64,000 nucleotides of DNA from Mansonella perstans (Eukaryota > Nematoda > Chromadorea > Rhabditida > Onchocercidae): positions 21,230 to 85,229 of the forward strand of contig JBAMDO010000231.1 of assembly GCA_037074765.1 (NCBI GenBank), written 5' to 3'. The notes under the pieces are model-generated. The model saw nothing but the letters and a program-made list of their open reading frames with translations. It did no database searches and was not told the origin of the DNA. Below are positions 24,801-36,759 of this stretch, piece by piece (position 1 is the first letter of the stretch; each line of letters opens with the position of its first letter). The position numbers and the translations under genes are program-made.

Positions 24801-27800
24801 TTGTTGTAATCAAAATTAAATGAAAAAACCATCTATACATGCATTCTATTTGAAATGACAAACAGAAAGAGAATAATTCAATTCATCTATTTCAAAATCA
24901 TTGCAAAAAAAATTTATTTAAATTTCAAATTTAAATTTTTGTTAAAAGAAGGTGTTAAAATATCTTATAAGAATGTAACTTCTGATAAGGATGATGAAAA
25001 AGTGGGTCAATTAAATCAAATTTCAAGTGTGAAATTTTTAATCTTTTATTGGTAATTGTGTGACTGATATGAATGTTATCAATTTATCACTGATGAATAA
25101 TCAGTTAAGAAGTGCAAAAGATCGTAACCAACGTTCATTACTCTAAAGCATATAATTTTACTTAAATAGGGAAAAAATGAAATCACTGGTTTTCGATTAC
25201 TTTCTAAAATAAATCTTTAAAAGCAATGGCAAATTAAAAAATATAAGGCCCCAGGAAAAAAGATTAACCAGATCGTTGAGGTTTTAGTTTAAAAATAGTT
25301 TCATTTAATATTTACAAAATTTTCATTTAATTTGTTTAACACTAACCGTTTTTTGTTTTTCATTTGAATTCAGTGTTTAAATGAGGAAATTAAAATTGAT
25401 TAAAATAAAAGAAGAAATTAGAATTAATTAAAATTCCATTCATTCCATTTATCAGTAAAGTTTAGAACATTTCCTTTCGTTTTATTAAATTCATTTCAAA
25501 TTTCCAAACTGTTTGCATTTTTCCATGTCCCCTTTTTCTTTCATTTTTTATTTACCTTTCTTCTCTTCTTTCTTTTTAACAAAATCCGGTTTTTTCTAAT
25601 TGAATTTGAAATATTTTTAAAATTTGCTCTCAATTTTGTGCCAGTCAGACATCAAAGATGACCATTTCTTTGCTTTCGAATGAAAAAAAATTTAGCTTAA
25701 AATTCGTCTTAAAAAATCAAACATATTCATATGGTATCAGTGCAAAAGTAAATTAGCTAAATTACATATTTTTCAAAAAAAAAAAAACCTTAAATTCAGA
25801 AATCTAAATTAGAAAAAAAAGTATGTGATAAATTTGCTTGTTTGAAATTTTTAAATAAATTCCACTTTTTCTTTTTCAATTTCAATAAGTTTTCAGGTAA
25901 ATTCGAAATAAATTTTGAAAATAAGCGATATAATTACATAATTACTTCCGCTCATTTACATACAATTAATAGCTAAACTATCATTCATTCAAGCTAATCT
26001 TCCTTTCCATTTAAATTATAGACCAAGTGATCTATTTTAAGATAAATCATTAGTTAAAAATAATCAAATATTCGTAAGTCGTCTGCTATCGTCTCATGCA
26101 TTCCTTAAATTGTGTGTTCTCTCTTGTAAAGTAACAATTTAAAAAAAAAAAAAAATTCACTAAAACACATAATTTATAGAAAAGCAAAAAAAATAGAAAG
26201 ATTTTTGAAAAAAAAAAATGTTCACAAACAATTTAAAATTTTTTATTCATTTTAAACTATTTCATTTTTTTGCATTTTTATTAAATTCTTTTTTCCATTT
26301 CAAATTCAATTTTTTCATTTTTATTATAAGCCTTTTCAGTTGTTAAAAATGTCCATTTATGTATTTTGTGTATTTATCTGTTCATTTGATTTAATTTAGC
26401 GACAAAATCACACAACCCAAACAGGATGACGCATTGAAAATTTTTGTAAATGAAAAAGCGGGTCTAAGTCAAATTTAAATCATCAAATCATTCCGATCCC
26501 TTACATTCAAAATTGAGTCGGCCGAAATCATTTCAATTACCGGATTATACATCTTTCATTCATTAGTTCATTCTCTTTCTTTCTTTCTCTCTCTCTTCCT
26601 CTCTCTCTCTTTCTCTCTCTTTCTCTGTCTTTCATTATTTTCCTTTTTCCCTTTTCCTTTTCCGTTCCTCTTTTCCCACTTCACTTTTTTGTTCATTTTA
26701 ACTACTTGTTAATTCTCTTTCCCTCTCCCCTTCATTCATGATAATAATGATGATTTTATTGAATTTTGCATATTTGAAGAAAATCGAATTGAACTTTCTA
26801 AAATACAACAATGAAACAGAATGTTTTGTTAATTGTAAAATTTTGGAATAAAATAAAGAGAATGGAATAGAATGAGATGAAAACGATGAGAGAATGTGAT
26901 AAAATGAGATGAAAAGAAACGATAGAAAATGAAAAGAAAAAGAAATGATTTTAAAATTTTTTAATTTTTATAAAAATTTTAAACTAATTAAACTAATTGA
27001 TAAATTTTTTAATATATATGCAAACAACTAAAGGAATATTTAATCACTATAAATTATTAAATAATCCAAATTCATTCATTAGTTCATTCTCTCTGAATTC
27101 ATTCAAAAAATTAATTGAACAAATATTTTAAAGTGATTAGATGGATGTAGTGTTGCATAATTATAAGTATTTAAACAATTTAAAGAATATTTTTTATGAA
27201 ATATATGAATTTATTAAAGTAATAAAAGCAATAATTTGAATAGAAATTGAAATGACCAAAAAAAAAATTCAATTTCAGCAAAAAAAGCTCAATTTTGGAA
27301 TCAAAATTTTAGCAAAAAAAGAAATCATTGATGATTGCTGCAAATATTTGAGAATATTTAAGTTTCGAAATTTTTTGCTCATTTCTTTGCTTGCTCTCCT
27401 ACTCTTTTCATCAATGCAACAAGATTGAAAAAGGACAGAAGACATTTTCAATTCTGCAATAGAAAAAAAGGAAATCGCAAAAATGAGAATTTTTTTGAAT
27501 GATAATTATATGAACCAAATGATTTAATAAATTCATAAATTTGTATAGTACCAATAAAATTATTTTTACCAACCAAAAAAAATTTTTAACTGAAAGAGAA
27601 AGGAATGAATTTCAATAAATTGAAAAAATTTTTCGCAAAGTATTAAATTTAATCTCAAAAATGACGAAAGCATCATTTCCTAACTTTCTTCCCTGTAATT
27701 AATTGTAATTAATTTTCAAATACACTAATAATTAATCAATCAATCGTAATCATGATCATGAAAGTAGCTATATTTACAATTATACCAATAGTGTTATTGA

Positions 27801-28975
27801 GAAAGATTGTATACTTTGAATAATCATCATGTATTTTACCATCTCTTCCATTCTATCTTGTCATACAAAAAAATAATCGACGCTGATTGATTTAATTAAC
27901 GCAGAAATTATTCAACAAATATTGTAGTCAATATATTTTACTTTTTCATCATGATATTATGTAGATTAATTGTTAATTTAATTAACAATTATTAACTTCT
28001 AACAATTCTGCCTTCAAACCATAGTACATGCTGTGAAACTTGATACAAATCTGATTTACTTTTAATCTTTTATTTCTTGCTATTTTCGAAAAATCAACGA
28101 CTCAAGGTTTTTGAAAGTAAGCTGAAATTCTTTTGCAAATAATTTTCCACAAAATTAGTTGCTAGATAAGAAAAAAAAAGAAGTAGCAAAAAGCAAATTA
28201 AAGTTTTAGATGCCATTTGAAAAAATAAACAAAATTTTCGCCAGAATCCATCAGTTTGATCCCATTAATCTCTGAAATGATCCGTACACAAAAAGGAAGA
28301 ACGATCAAAAATGAAAAAATTTGAAAAATTCGCTATGAATAATTTTAGTTTAAATATTAAACATTTTGAGTTTAAGTTGAAATAAACCTGCGAAACTACA
28401 AATAGTAGAATGAGTCATAATAAGTACTTCATAAAAAACTAGTATTAATTTTTCAATTTTTGTAGTTGGAATTTTTAAAAGTTAAAAAAGCCATATTTAA
28501 CAATTCTTAATCTTTTTATTGACATTTATCTAATTTTTATTTCATTTTCCACATACTATTAGATTTTTCAGTTTCACAAATTCCGGCAGTAAAACTTTAG
28601 GATTCAATCAACGATAAGATAAGCCCGTAGCATATTTTGTGTTTGTTATTAGCATTTGTTTATCTTACAGCATGTTTGTCTTTAACGTTCCACAGTATAA
28701 GCCTTGAATGAACCACAGTATATGACCCAAATAAGCTTTGGAATAAGCTTTTTTTGATATGTTCATTGATTTTCCTAGGCTTATTAGTTTTTAAATGTTT
28801 ATTAACTTTTTATGAACTTATGAAGTTTTAAAAGAGTAAAAAAAAAGGAAAGAAAAAGGTGAAAGAAAAGATAAAATAAACTTACCGCATAGGTAATTTG
28901 TCGATTAGTAATGAATGATAAAAATATTGAATATAACAGCAATAAATATTGTAAACAATAGAATGACGCGAACAT
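12799..28975 (-). CDS. Large secreted Thr/Ser-rich protein with structured C-terminal region, function unknown
   Basis: I do not recognise this gene. The exons, in order of transcription, are 28975-28886, 20264-20146, 19928-19802, 19154-18870, 18400-18124, 17351-16974, 16675-16550, 15653-15449, 15181-14958, 14772-14564, 13901-13785, 13314-13177 and 12897-12799. They are phase-consistent and give about 797 aa. Exon 1 is a signal peptide (MFASFYCLQYLLLLYSIFLS, then FITNRQITYA). Residues 113-207 are mucin-like with Thr runs, and 208-299 are basic (RWRKLGP, YPYRRRNWQR). Residues 300-425 are again Thr/Ser-rich, and 426-680 are acidic, Ser- and Pro-rich. The last 117 residues are quite different: compact and helical-looking (ALLNFLTRADIGFNQAINHF, ILEVALGSEKLDSQAKLLGH, LQRLQRWANTGGALDVIKEQ), ending FAPGRKR. 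The weaker junctions are donor GTGCGC at 16973, an AAG acceptor before 16675, the acceptor chosen at 15181, and the frame break near 15703. An extracellular or cuticle role is inferred only. Confidence 0.75.
15704..15754 (-). other. Exon-like segment excluded from the main model of the secreted gene
   Basis: After CACGATAG the minus strand reads open as DFSSDSIDAIVNNDGYI in the phase left by the preceding exon (16675-16550). It runs to a GTGAGT at 15702-15697. The composition (Ser, Asp, Asn) is like the neighbouring exon. Including it breaks frame with the exon at 15653 by one base. Confidence 0.45.
15835..15880. repeat. (CA)n microsatellite
   Basis: Uninterrupted CA dinucleotides, followed by imperfect GACACGCACACATACACG. 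It lies in an intron of the secreted-protein gene. Confidence 0.98.
16485..16514. repeat. (GA)n microsatellite
   Basis: GAGAAAGAGAAAGAGAGAG-type run in an intron. A CT-rich run (16255-16280) lies about 230 bp to the left. Confidence 0.95.
18420..18650. repeat. Imperfect ATT/TTG trinucleotide-rich tract
   Basis: Long run of ATTATTATT, ATTGTTATT and CTATTACTG-like triplets in the intron between exons 4 and 5 of the secreted-protein gene. A similar tract occurs at 23640-23790. Confidence 0.85.
21740..21846. repeat. (GT)n microsatellite
   Basis: Imperfect GT repeats from 21740, uninterrupted from about 21779 to 21845. The translated HTHTHT frame across it is an artefact. Confidence 0.98.
26575..26735. 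repeat. CT/TTC-rich polypyrimidine tract
   Basis: CTTTCTTTCTTTCTCTCTCT-like sequence inside the large intron. It is purely low-complexity. Confidence 0.9.
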
Positions 28976-29852
28976 TACTGATCATTTAGATGGATACTGT
29001 GACAAATTTTCGATAAAATTTGTTTACCGCAAATGATTTGTCTTATTTGTCTAGCAACAATATCGATAGCATGCAGTAATGAATTGCTTCGCATTATCGA
29101 ATATAATAATCTGTATGATTGTCCATTTTTATTTCTTGTAGATTTCCATGGAACATATCCATTAAAGTCACCATAACAAGTTTTTTCGAACTAATTTTAA
29201 AATAATTGTTACAAATTACCAAAGGTCAGACACGAACGGTGTAGAAGTCACGTAGAACGGAATAAACAAAAATTTCCACAATTAGTAAAAGTCATACGCG
29301 GAACAGTTAAGTTTTTTTTTTGCTATCTTCGAAAGATCCAATTTTCGGATTACAGTTTTGTGATTTAGGAAACAGTGCTGAATTGAGAATAAAAAGGAAA
29401 CACTGTTCATTTAAAAATTAATGAATGGTTGACTGAATAAATAAATGGTCAGATGAATGAATGGTTGAATGAACGAACCAAATAAACAAATAAATTAATT
29501 AATCAACAAAACGATTGAGTGAATGAACGAACGGTTGAATGAATGAACGAACAGTTAAATGAATGAACGAACGGTTCAATGAATGAGTAAATTAATAATG
29601 AATAAAAGATTAAATGAATGAATAAATGAATGAAAGAATGAATGAATGAATGAATAAACGAATAAATGATTGAATGCTTTGATGACATCAGCACTAAACT
29701 GTACAACAACAGAGAGAAAAAAGAAAGAGCGGAAAAAGGAAGTTCGAAGATCCTAACGATAATGAATAAATGAATTTTTTTTTCTCTTCTTAATTTTTTT
29801 TTCTTTTTTCTTTCTTTAAAAAGAATTTCTGAAAAAGCAAAATTTAGGATAT
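28976..29852. other. Upstream region of the secreted-protein gene
   Basis: This should include that gene's promoter and 5'UTR. It carries the AATG-type tandem tract at 29405-29670. No exon is supported. Confidence 0.45.
29405..29670. repeat. AATG/AACG tetranucleotide-rich tandem tract
   Basis: Imperfect GAATGAACGAACGGTTGAAT-type units, then AATGAATGAATG. The open frame on the minus strand (SFIHSFIHSF) is a by-product of the repeat. Confidence 0.92.
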
Positions 29853-30026
29853 TCATGTGTTGGAAGAAGGAAGAAGTGTAATAAAGGATGGAATGAGAAT
29901 GAACAGCAGTAAAGGATCATTCTGATTTTGATGGCACCAATCTTGGCGACAACCGGGATAATGACAACAGCGACAATGACACAATTTAGAACCGTAGGGA
30001 TTGACGTAGTACCACCTCTCACAATC
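29853..30026 (-). CDS. Terminal exon of a small cysteine-rich protein with hydrophobic tail
   Basis: After acceptor ACATTTTAG (TAG at 30029-30027) the minus strand reads 57 codons to TGA at 29855-29853. The frame begins DCERWYYVNPYGSKLCHCRC, continues CHYPGCRQDWCHQNQND, and ends with a hydrophobic segment (PLLLFILIPSFITLLP). It has eight cysteines in the first 34 residues, including a C-x-C-x-C-C cluster. That suggests a disulfide-rich or metal-binding extracellular module followed by a membrane anchor or GPI signal. The family is not recognised. A longer open frame in another register overlaps it, but has no comparable residue pattern. The upstream exons are given separately. Confidence 0.45.
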   Translation of the reverse strand, partial: DCERWYYVNPYGSKLCHCRCCHYPGCRQDWCHQNQNDPLLLFILIPSFITLLPSSNT

Positions 30027-30952
30027 CTAAAATGTTGCAGTAAAAACCATAGTTGATATCGCAAACATATCATGAACACCGTATCATAAATTTTTGAAAG
30101 ATCATTCAGTGACAAATTTTTCAACACATTAATTGTTTTAGCTGAATTGAATGAGTAATATTAAATTATAAATAGGATCATTTAGTATTGAATTTCATGT
30201 TAACAAATAATTTGATAATGTTTTTTCTAAAAATTATTTAGCTTATCACTATCGATGAACATAATGTAGTATGATAACTGGATTAAACAGCATCGGATAA
30301 TCAATTTGCAACTTTTAATTACAAAATAGACCAAAGAACTCATTTCTTGAAACACTTTAAATAACAATTAGTTAAAATACTTTTTCTAATTGTGTTATAG
30401 GTAAATAGTAAAATGTCCTTATACAATTTATGGAACTACTTATTGTTTAATAGAGACAGGTATCATTTCGTGATACTAATTGATAGTGCGACAATGTGAT
30501 TGCTGAATTGTTAAAGATTTTATTCAATTATTCTACAGAATTTTAATTTATGCTTTTGTACAATGTAACTGAAAAGAAACAAGCAATATCAGAATTATAC
30601 TTTACATTCCATTCATTTATTCTCGTTTAATTAATATTGATCAAATGAAATAGAAGGAACAATAGCAATAATTTAATTAAATTGGAAAAATTATCCGCAA
30701 ATGAATTAATATCGATTACCAAAAACTATGTCATTCGTTAATATAAAAAATTGCTTCCCATTAATTAACATGTAACATAGCGCTCATTCATCAAACAATA
30801 ATCATGATAAATATAATAACATCGGTAGTAATAATAATGACAAAAACAATAATAAAATCATTAATTAATTATATTAATAATGTTTTATGCTTTAGATTAT
30901 TTCACGAAAATTATACCATTTACTAAAAGTTACTTTTGTGCCATTGTTTGGT

Positions 30953-31065
30953 TTTTTGATCGTGAAAAATAATAATTTATTAAATATTTATTTAAAAAAA
31001 TTTTTTTCTGCTAATAAGAATTAATTTAATTTCTAGAAATCATTATTATTTTTCACGATCAAAAA
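30953..31065. repeat. Perfect 24-bp inverted repeat (hairpin, about 65-bp loop)
   Basis: The left arm 30953-30976 contains GATCGTGAAAAATAATAAT, and the right arm 31042-31065 is its exact reverse complement. The loop is A+T-rich. It could be a MITE remnant or a structured RNA. It lies in the intron of the tentative Cys-rich gene. Confidence 0.9.
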
Positions 31066-34000
31066 TCATTTTTATCAAACCTTTTATTTGTAAAAAGTAG
31101 AATGTCTAATCAATTATTTATAGAATTTCAATTTTTCACTTCAAAAGTATTCTTCTACCGTAATACTGTTACATTGAGTAACTATTGCTGCATAATAGCA
31201 CATAATTAGCTGCTACCCGCATTCCAACACATCGATTGTTACCGTATTCTGCTGAATAGAATGATCTACATAAATTATGATTTACAAAGAAATGAACATT
31301 AAGATACTAAAAATGGAAATTAAAATAAATTAAACAAAAGACGAAAAACAATAGCGAAAAAAAAAAGACATTGCAGAGGAATGAAGCAGTAATTAATTAA
31401 ACAAAAATGTATGAAATTTAAAAAACAAGACAAGTTGCCCTGCACCTAAGAGCAGATACTAATTTATTGATACAAAATAAATCCAGAAAAAAATTCTATA
31501 AAATATTTAAAAATAGACTACTAGAAATTCTGTCAACTTAAAAACCAATTTATTGGTAGTTTTCGACTTCAAAACTAATCTCTGGTCAGCTTACAAATAA
31601 CTGAAAAATGAATAATTTGAATTATAATGTCAATAAAAAAACTTTTAAAAATATTTTGTGAGAATTAATTACTTTAGAGATTTACATCTCGGACAATAAC
31701 ATATTGTCGTTTCACCTGTTTCACCTATCATTGTAACAATGTTTGAATATCATTCAAAAAAAAGTATTGAAAAACATGAAATGATAAATTTGTTTGTTCC
31801 TTTCGTCGTATATCAAATCAAGTATATTGAAGTGAAACAGTTATGGGACCGATAGAGCATTAACCTAATGTGTATCGACCAATTTTAAGGATAATATACA
31901 TTTTTTATTTTTTATTTTTTATTATATTTTTTTATGAAACGTGCAGGCAAAATTAGTACCGCCGTTATTCAGAACGGGAAAAATAAAAAAAAAAACTCGT
32001 GCTTGTTATCGCACATTTACTTCTGTCACTAATAAAAAAATTCAGTGCAGAAAAGTTTCACAAAAAAAAATAATTTAACCCAAAAAATTCTTTGAAATTT
32101 AATTTAAGGTCTTTTAAATGAAAAATTTGATATATTTAAAGCTTTTTTTCAACATAAGTAATTAACTTCCATAAATTGATCATTTTTATTTTTTACTTTC
32201 TTATTACAGGTTAGTTAGTAATTGTTAATTAATATTTACCTGTAATTATGTTTAAACATGTTCCAATTTTTCTAATAATACAAAATTTGTTCTATGCACA
32301 AAAGGAAATGTATAAAATGCAATGAATTAATGTCAGAATTTTACTAATGCTGTTGTCATTCTATATTCATTCTCAAAATGCAGTACATCCATTAAAAGAT
32401 ATGTGACTCATGCTTTTCCTCAAACTTGTTTCTTACTTTTCTTACTTTGCAATGAAATTTCAATATCTTAATTACAAGTCATTTCAAATAGCAAATTTCA
32501 CTTTTTTGATGATAAAGAAAAACGTAAAAGAGTGGTGATAAATATGCATAATTGAAACTGTAAATCCTATTAATTATTAAAAAAAAAAAAATCGGTCCTT
32601 TATCATATGCACTATCTTATGCATTGTCGCAATACAAGTGATAAGAGTCGGTGAAATATATTGATTAAAAAATTTCCTTTTTTTGAAATTTTGATTCAAA
32701 AAGAATTTTTCGAATTTAAAAAAAGTCAGTACATTATTTTTTTTTTTTTGCATTATTCACGATACCAGTGATAATATACAACGAAAACTTAAGCCTAAAA
32801 TCTTTTGTGTCATAATTTAAAGATAATTTAATGATCAATTTTTGATTAAGGTCATATTAATTGTCAAGAAAATTCCATTCTCGGGTCAGCACGGCAAATG
32901 GCAAATTTTGAGTAATATCATTCATTCCGTATTGCCCTGAAACTAGAATGCATTGATATCACAGGATATGGTATCAATTTTGGATTTAATCAAAGATTTA
33001 AAAAAAAATTCTCGCAAAATTGTCAAGTTTGGAGAAATAAATCACTTCGAATTATTTTCTTAAAGTTGGCATTGAAAAGATATGAAATATTGTTAGTCTT
33101 CGGCTGTTCATAATAATGGAAAAGGCGGGCATGTTCATTTGCTTAACAGTTTCATACTGTATTCTTTTTTCAACTTATCGAAATAGTAAAAAACAAAGTT
33201 TAATCAAAGCACACAGTGAAAATTATGGGACAAAATTTCAGTTTTAGACTAAATAGGAAAGTGAAACAAGGAATTTTACGAATTTCCGCCATATTTTTTT
33301 AAATTTGTTTCTCACATTAAATAGTTTTAGAGTACTTTTTTACATTAAACTTTGTGAAATCAAACCTTCATGATTTCTTTTTTTTCGATGTTGCATTACA
33401 GTGTTTTTCTAAAATTTATTTTCAATTAAAAATTTCATCACGCATTTGTTACATTTTTTTTTTTTTTTTTTTTTTTAACAATTCAATCATTTTAAATCCA
33501 TTCATTTTGCCTATGACTAGCAAATCATGTCGTTATTTTTTGTTAAATTCAATTGTACATTGCAATGTTTCTAATCCATTCAACTTCGTATTTCAATTTT
33601 ATTTAATTTTACGTATTTCAATTTTATTTAAAACGATTATGAAATTTCCCTCTTAGCATAATTATTTCCAACACGCAACATTTTGTATTCATTTCATAGA
33701 GACACTGAACTACTTTTAAAATTTCCATATTTATCACATTAACAAATACTATCAGAAAATTTCACTCGCAATTTTTTCAACTTTTGCAAAAAAAGAAGAT
33801 TGAGGTAAATACAAAAATGAAAATACTTAAGAAATAGCATGTTTGGAAATAAAATAACAAAGTTATGCATTCATTAAATGCTTGCAGCAATTTATAGTTC
33901 CTTTATTTCTTGCTAAAAAAAAAAAAAAAAATAGAAAGGAAAAGAAGAAGCAACAGCAATTGCCATAACAATAACAACAATACCAACAGCAAGAAGAACA

Positions 34001-36759
34001 AAAACTTTTGCTAAAAATAAACTGCGGATTACTTTGCTATCAAATTTCAAAACGTATTTGCTATTTTATTTACTTTATCTCTTTTTCAAAATTTAAATGA
34101 GGAAAAATAAATAAGTATAGTATATAAAAAAACCAATTCTTTACTGAGTTGAAAGTTTTTACTCCGTGCGAAAGCATTGTGAAATTCATTTTCACTCGTT
34201 TTTGTTTAATTGAAATTTTTTTCGTGCAGAAAAATTTTTGCTTCAATTTGATAAATAATTTAAATTAAAGAGCAATTTTGACTTTTGCAAATAAACTTGA
34301 AATTTGAAGAACGTTTTGTCAAATAATTTTCACCATTCATTTTCCTTAATTAATACTTATTTCTTACAGTACGCTTATTTCGCCCTACTTTGTTTTGCTT
34401 TGTTGAATTTTTTACACAATTGAATTAAAATTGCTATTTGAGTTAGGGATCACTGCATTAACTTAAGAAATCAGTAAATAATTTTGTAACAGCTGTAAGT
34501 TATTTAATCATTGCGAATTGCATTGCTATAATAAAACCAAAAGAGGTAGAAAAAAATTAATAAATAAATTTTAAAAAAAAGTATAAAAAGTGAGAGATTG
34601 TAAATTTAAAAAAAAAAAAAAAAAAACTCAAATCTAGCCGAAAAATCAAATAATTGGTTTCAAGTATTTTTATCATTGTTATTCATTTCTAATTGAGCAG
34701 CGCACATTAAAATATCTATGAAGTTGCATAAAAACTAAAATTGATTAGAAATTTCTGAGAAATTCATATTTCACATGAATTTAGCTAAATGCAAATCATT
34801 GGCCAAGCCAAATTTGTTCCTGTTCCACATTTATTGACACCTTTTCCCTCATACATTAGTGGTACATTGTAGTATAATGTTTAAAATTGCCTAAAAAATT
34901 GCCATGAAGAGCAGTTAGGTATCGATTGCCTCATTCATTAATATTAATGTAAATGTATAAGAAGAGAGAAATATTGGAAATAAAGCTGAGATAATTATTT
35001 CAGACACTTCATTGGGCAGCATCTAAGTTTACGCCAAGTTCAATGCTTAATTAGCCAAATATAATTAATTGGGTTCTTACAAGTTATAATAGTAGCTAAA
35101 AATTTTTTCATTCAAAATGAGTGGTTTTTTTTCAATTTTTAACGCTGGTAAGGAATAGGTTATCAAAAAATTTTGCTTTGTAATCTATTTCTTTCTCTCT
35201 TCTTCCCTGAAATATATTTCTTGTTTCTAAGTAATTAAAAAAAAATGTTTTTAATTGCTTTTTAATTAGATTATTAATCAAAATTCATTAAATTTTATTT
35301 TATAGTATGTTAATTCGAGTTTCAAATTTTCACAACTTTTTTTTCAATGAAAAAATGTGCATTTATTTTAATCGCAGTTTTCCATTCTTCCTTTCAGTAT
35401 CTCACAATATTTTCTCAGTTTGTTAGCGTGTTGGAATTTAATTTTTGGCTTAGGTTGTAAAAAAAAAATTTTATTGTAAATTGTAAAAAAGGAACGAAAA
35501 AAACTTGAATTGTTACTGTGAATTTGTTTTGTTTAAAGTCTGAATGTATTTAAAAGAGAAGGACAAAAGAAAAGAAATTTGTCATAAAAAATAAGTCTAG
35601 CAATGCTCTTCGCTAATAGTAAAAAATTTTGAAACATTTAAACAAAATTTTAAACATTGTAACTGATGAATAGTTGTGAAGAAAAAAAAGCTTAATTTCA
35701 AAAAACGCTATTTTGCTATAGAATTGCAAGAAAAAATCAGCTTATTGGTCAAAAAAGGTTTATTTGAGAGAAACTGAAAGTTTAAAAATTGCAAGAGTAA
35801 AAAAAAGAATTGAGGACCTCAAAGGCAATGTCATATTTAGCACTTAATTAACCTAAATACTTATCGTTAGTACAATTGCTGCAAAAAGTTAAGGCTCTGA
35901 TTTATGTCGCATGCTTTATTGAAATCAGCAAAAAGACCAATTGGAAACTTTGCTTTCTAGCTTTTTTTTTTTTTTAAAATGATATGACAGTACTTTCATT
36001 GAATTGTTATCAATGTACCAAAATGTTATGGGAGCATTAATTTTTTTACCAGTATATCAAATCATTTTAGCCGGAAAGAAGAGAGAGAAGAAGAAAAAAA
36101 AGATTTTTTTTAAAATTTTTCTCATTTCAAATTTATGTCAAGAATAAAGTTCTCTTATTCGAAAAAAAATTACACCAAGGTATAAATTTAAATTGTAAGA
36201 TTATTTTGATCACTTTTTGTGTTTCAAATTTAAGTTAGAGAGAAGTTCAATTTGAAAAAACTTAATTATACGTCTTAGGGAAACTTTGATTTCTTTCACC
36301 AAAGCAATGGAACCAATGTTGCCCATGTATCGTTCTTCCTTTCATTTCTTCTTTTTGTTAAATCGCATTCTAATTTGATGGTTTAATATTAAACTTTAAA
36401 AAATTATTTGGAAACATTTTTGCTTGGCAAGCTTCTTTGTACAGAATTACAAAACGTTTACTTCTACTATTTTCATATATTTCATTACTTTCCTATTTTC
36501 ATGTATACTATAAAATTTATTGACGAGAATTTTTTCTCTCAAATTTTCAAATTTTGGATTTTTCTGAATTTTTTTCCGAATTTTGAGAAAAAAAGTTGCA
36601 CATATTTTTTCAAGCAAATTTTTCCTGCAATTATGCAAAATTCTGCATAAAATTTATCACTATAAATTTGTTAGAAATATTTTTTTCATTTATTTGATAA
36701 CAATTCTTTTTTTCCAACTTTACTAACTTTTGTACTGGTTTTATCCTCCTTCAACTAGC
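31066..36759. other. Mostly non-coding A+T-rich region
   Basis: Apart from the tentative tiny exons listed above, I see only homopolymer-rich sequence: T run 33458-33476, A runs near 33915 and 34608, and similar. No supported gene lies here. Confidence 0.5.
31159..35111 (-). CDS. Tentative upstream exons of the small cysteine-rich gene
   Basis: Three short segments fit the phase of the terminal exon 30026-29853. The first, 35111-35081, reads MKKFLATIIT before donor GTAAGAAC. The second, 31724-31686, reads ETGETTICYCPR between AG and GTAAAT. The third, 31187-31159, reads IVTQCNSIT between TATGCAG and GTAGAAG. Together with the terminal exon they would make a 90-aa Cys-rich protein with a short N-terminal hydrophobic leader. 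Splice sites were picked by eye, and tiny exons arise easily by chance, so this is a hypothesis only. Confidence 0.22.

Larger units (their letters stand above)
20265..28885 (-). other. 8.6-kb first intron of the secreted-protein gene
   Basis: This separates the signal-peptide exon (28975-28886, donor GTAAGTTT) from exon 2 (acceptor TTTTCAG). It is extremely A+T-rich with low-complexity tracts: (GT)n at 21740-21846, ATT-rich at 23640-23790, and CT-rich at 26575-26735. I see no coding exon, RNA gene or mobile-element ORF in it. Confidence 0.65.

Noticed and set aside
29503..29856. 117-codon minus ORF rich in SFIHSFIH
   Set aside because: Translation of the AATG tetranucleotide tract.
29816..30127. 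103-codon minus ORF overlapping the Cys-rich exon
   Set aside because: Crosses the acceptor at 30027, with no domain-like pattern. The other register gives the ordered cysteine pattern.
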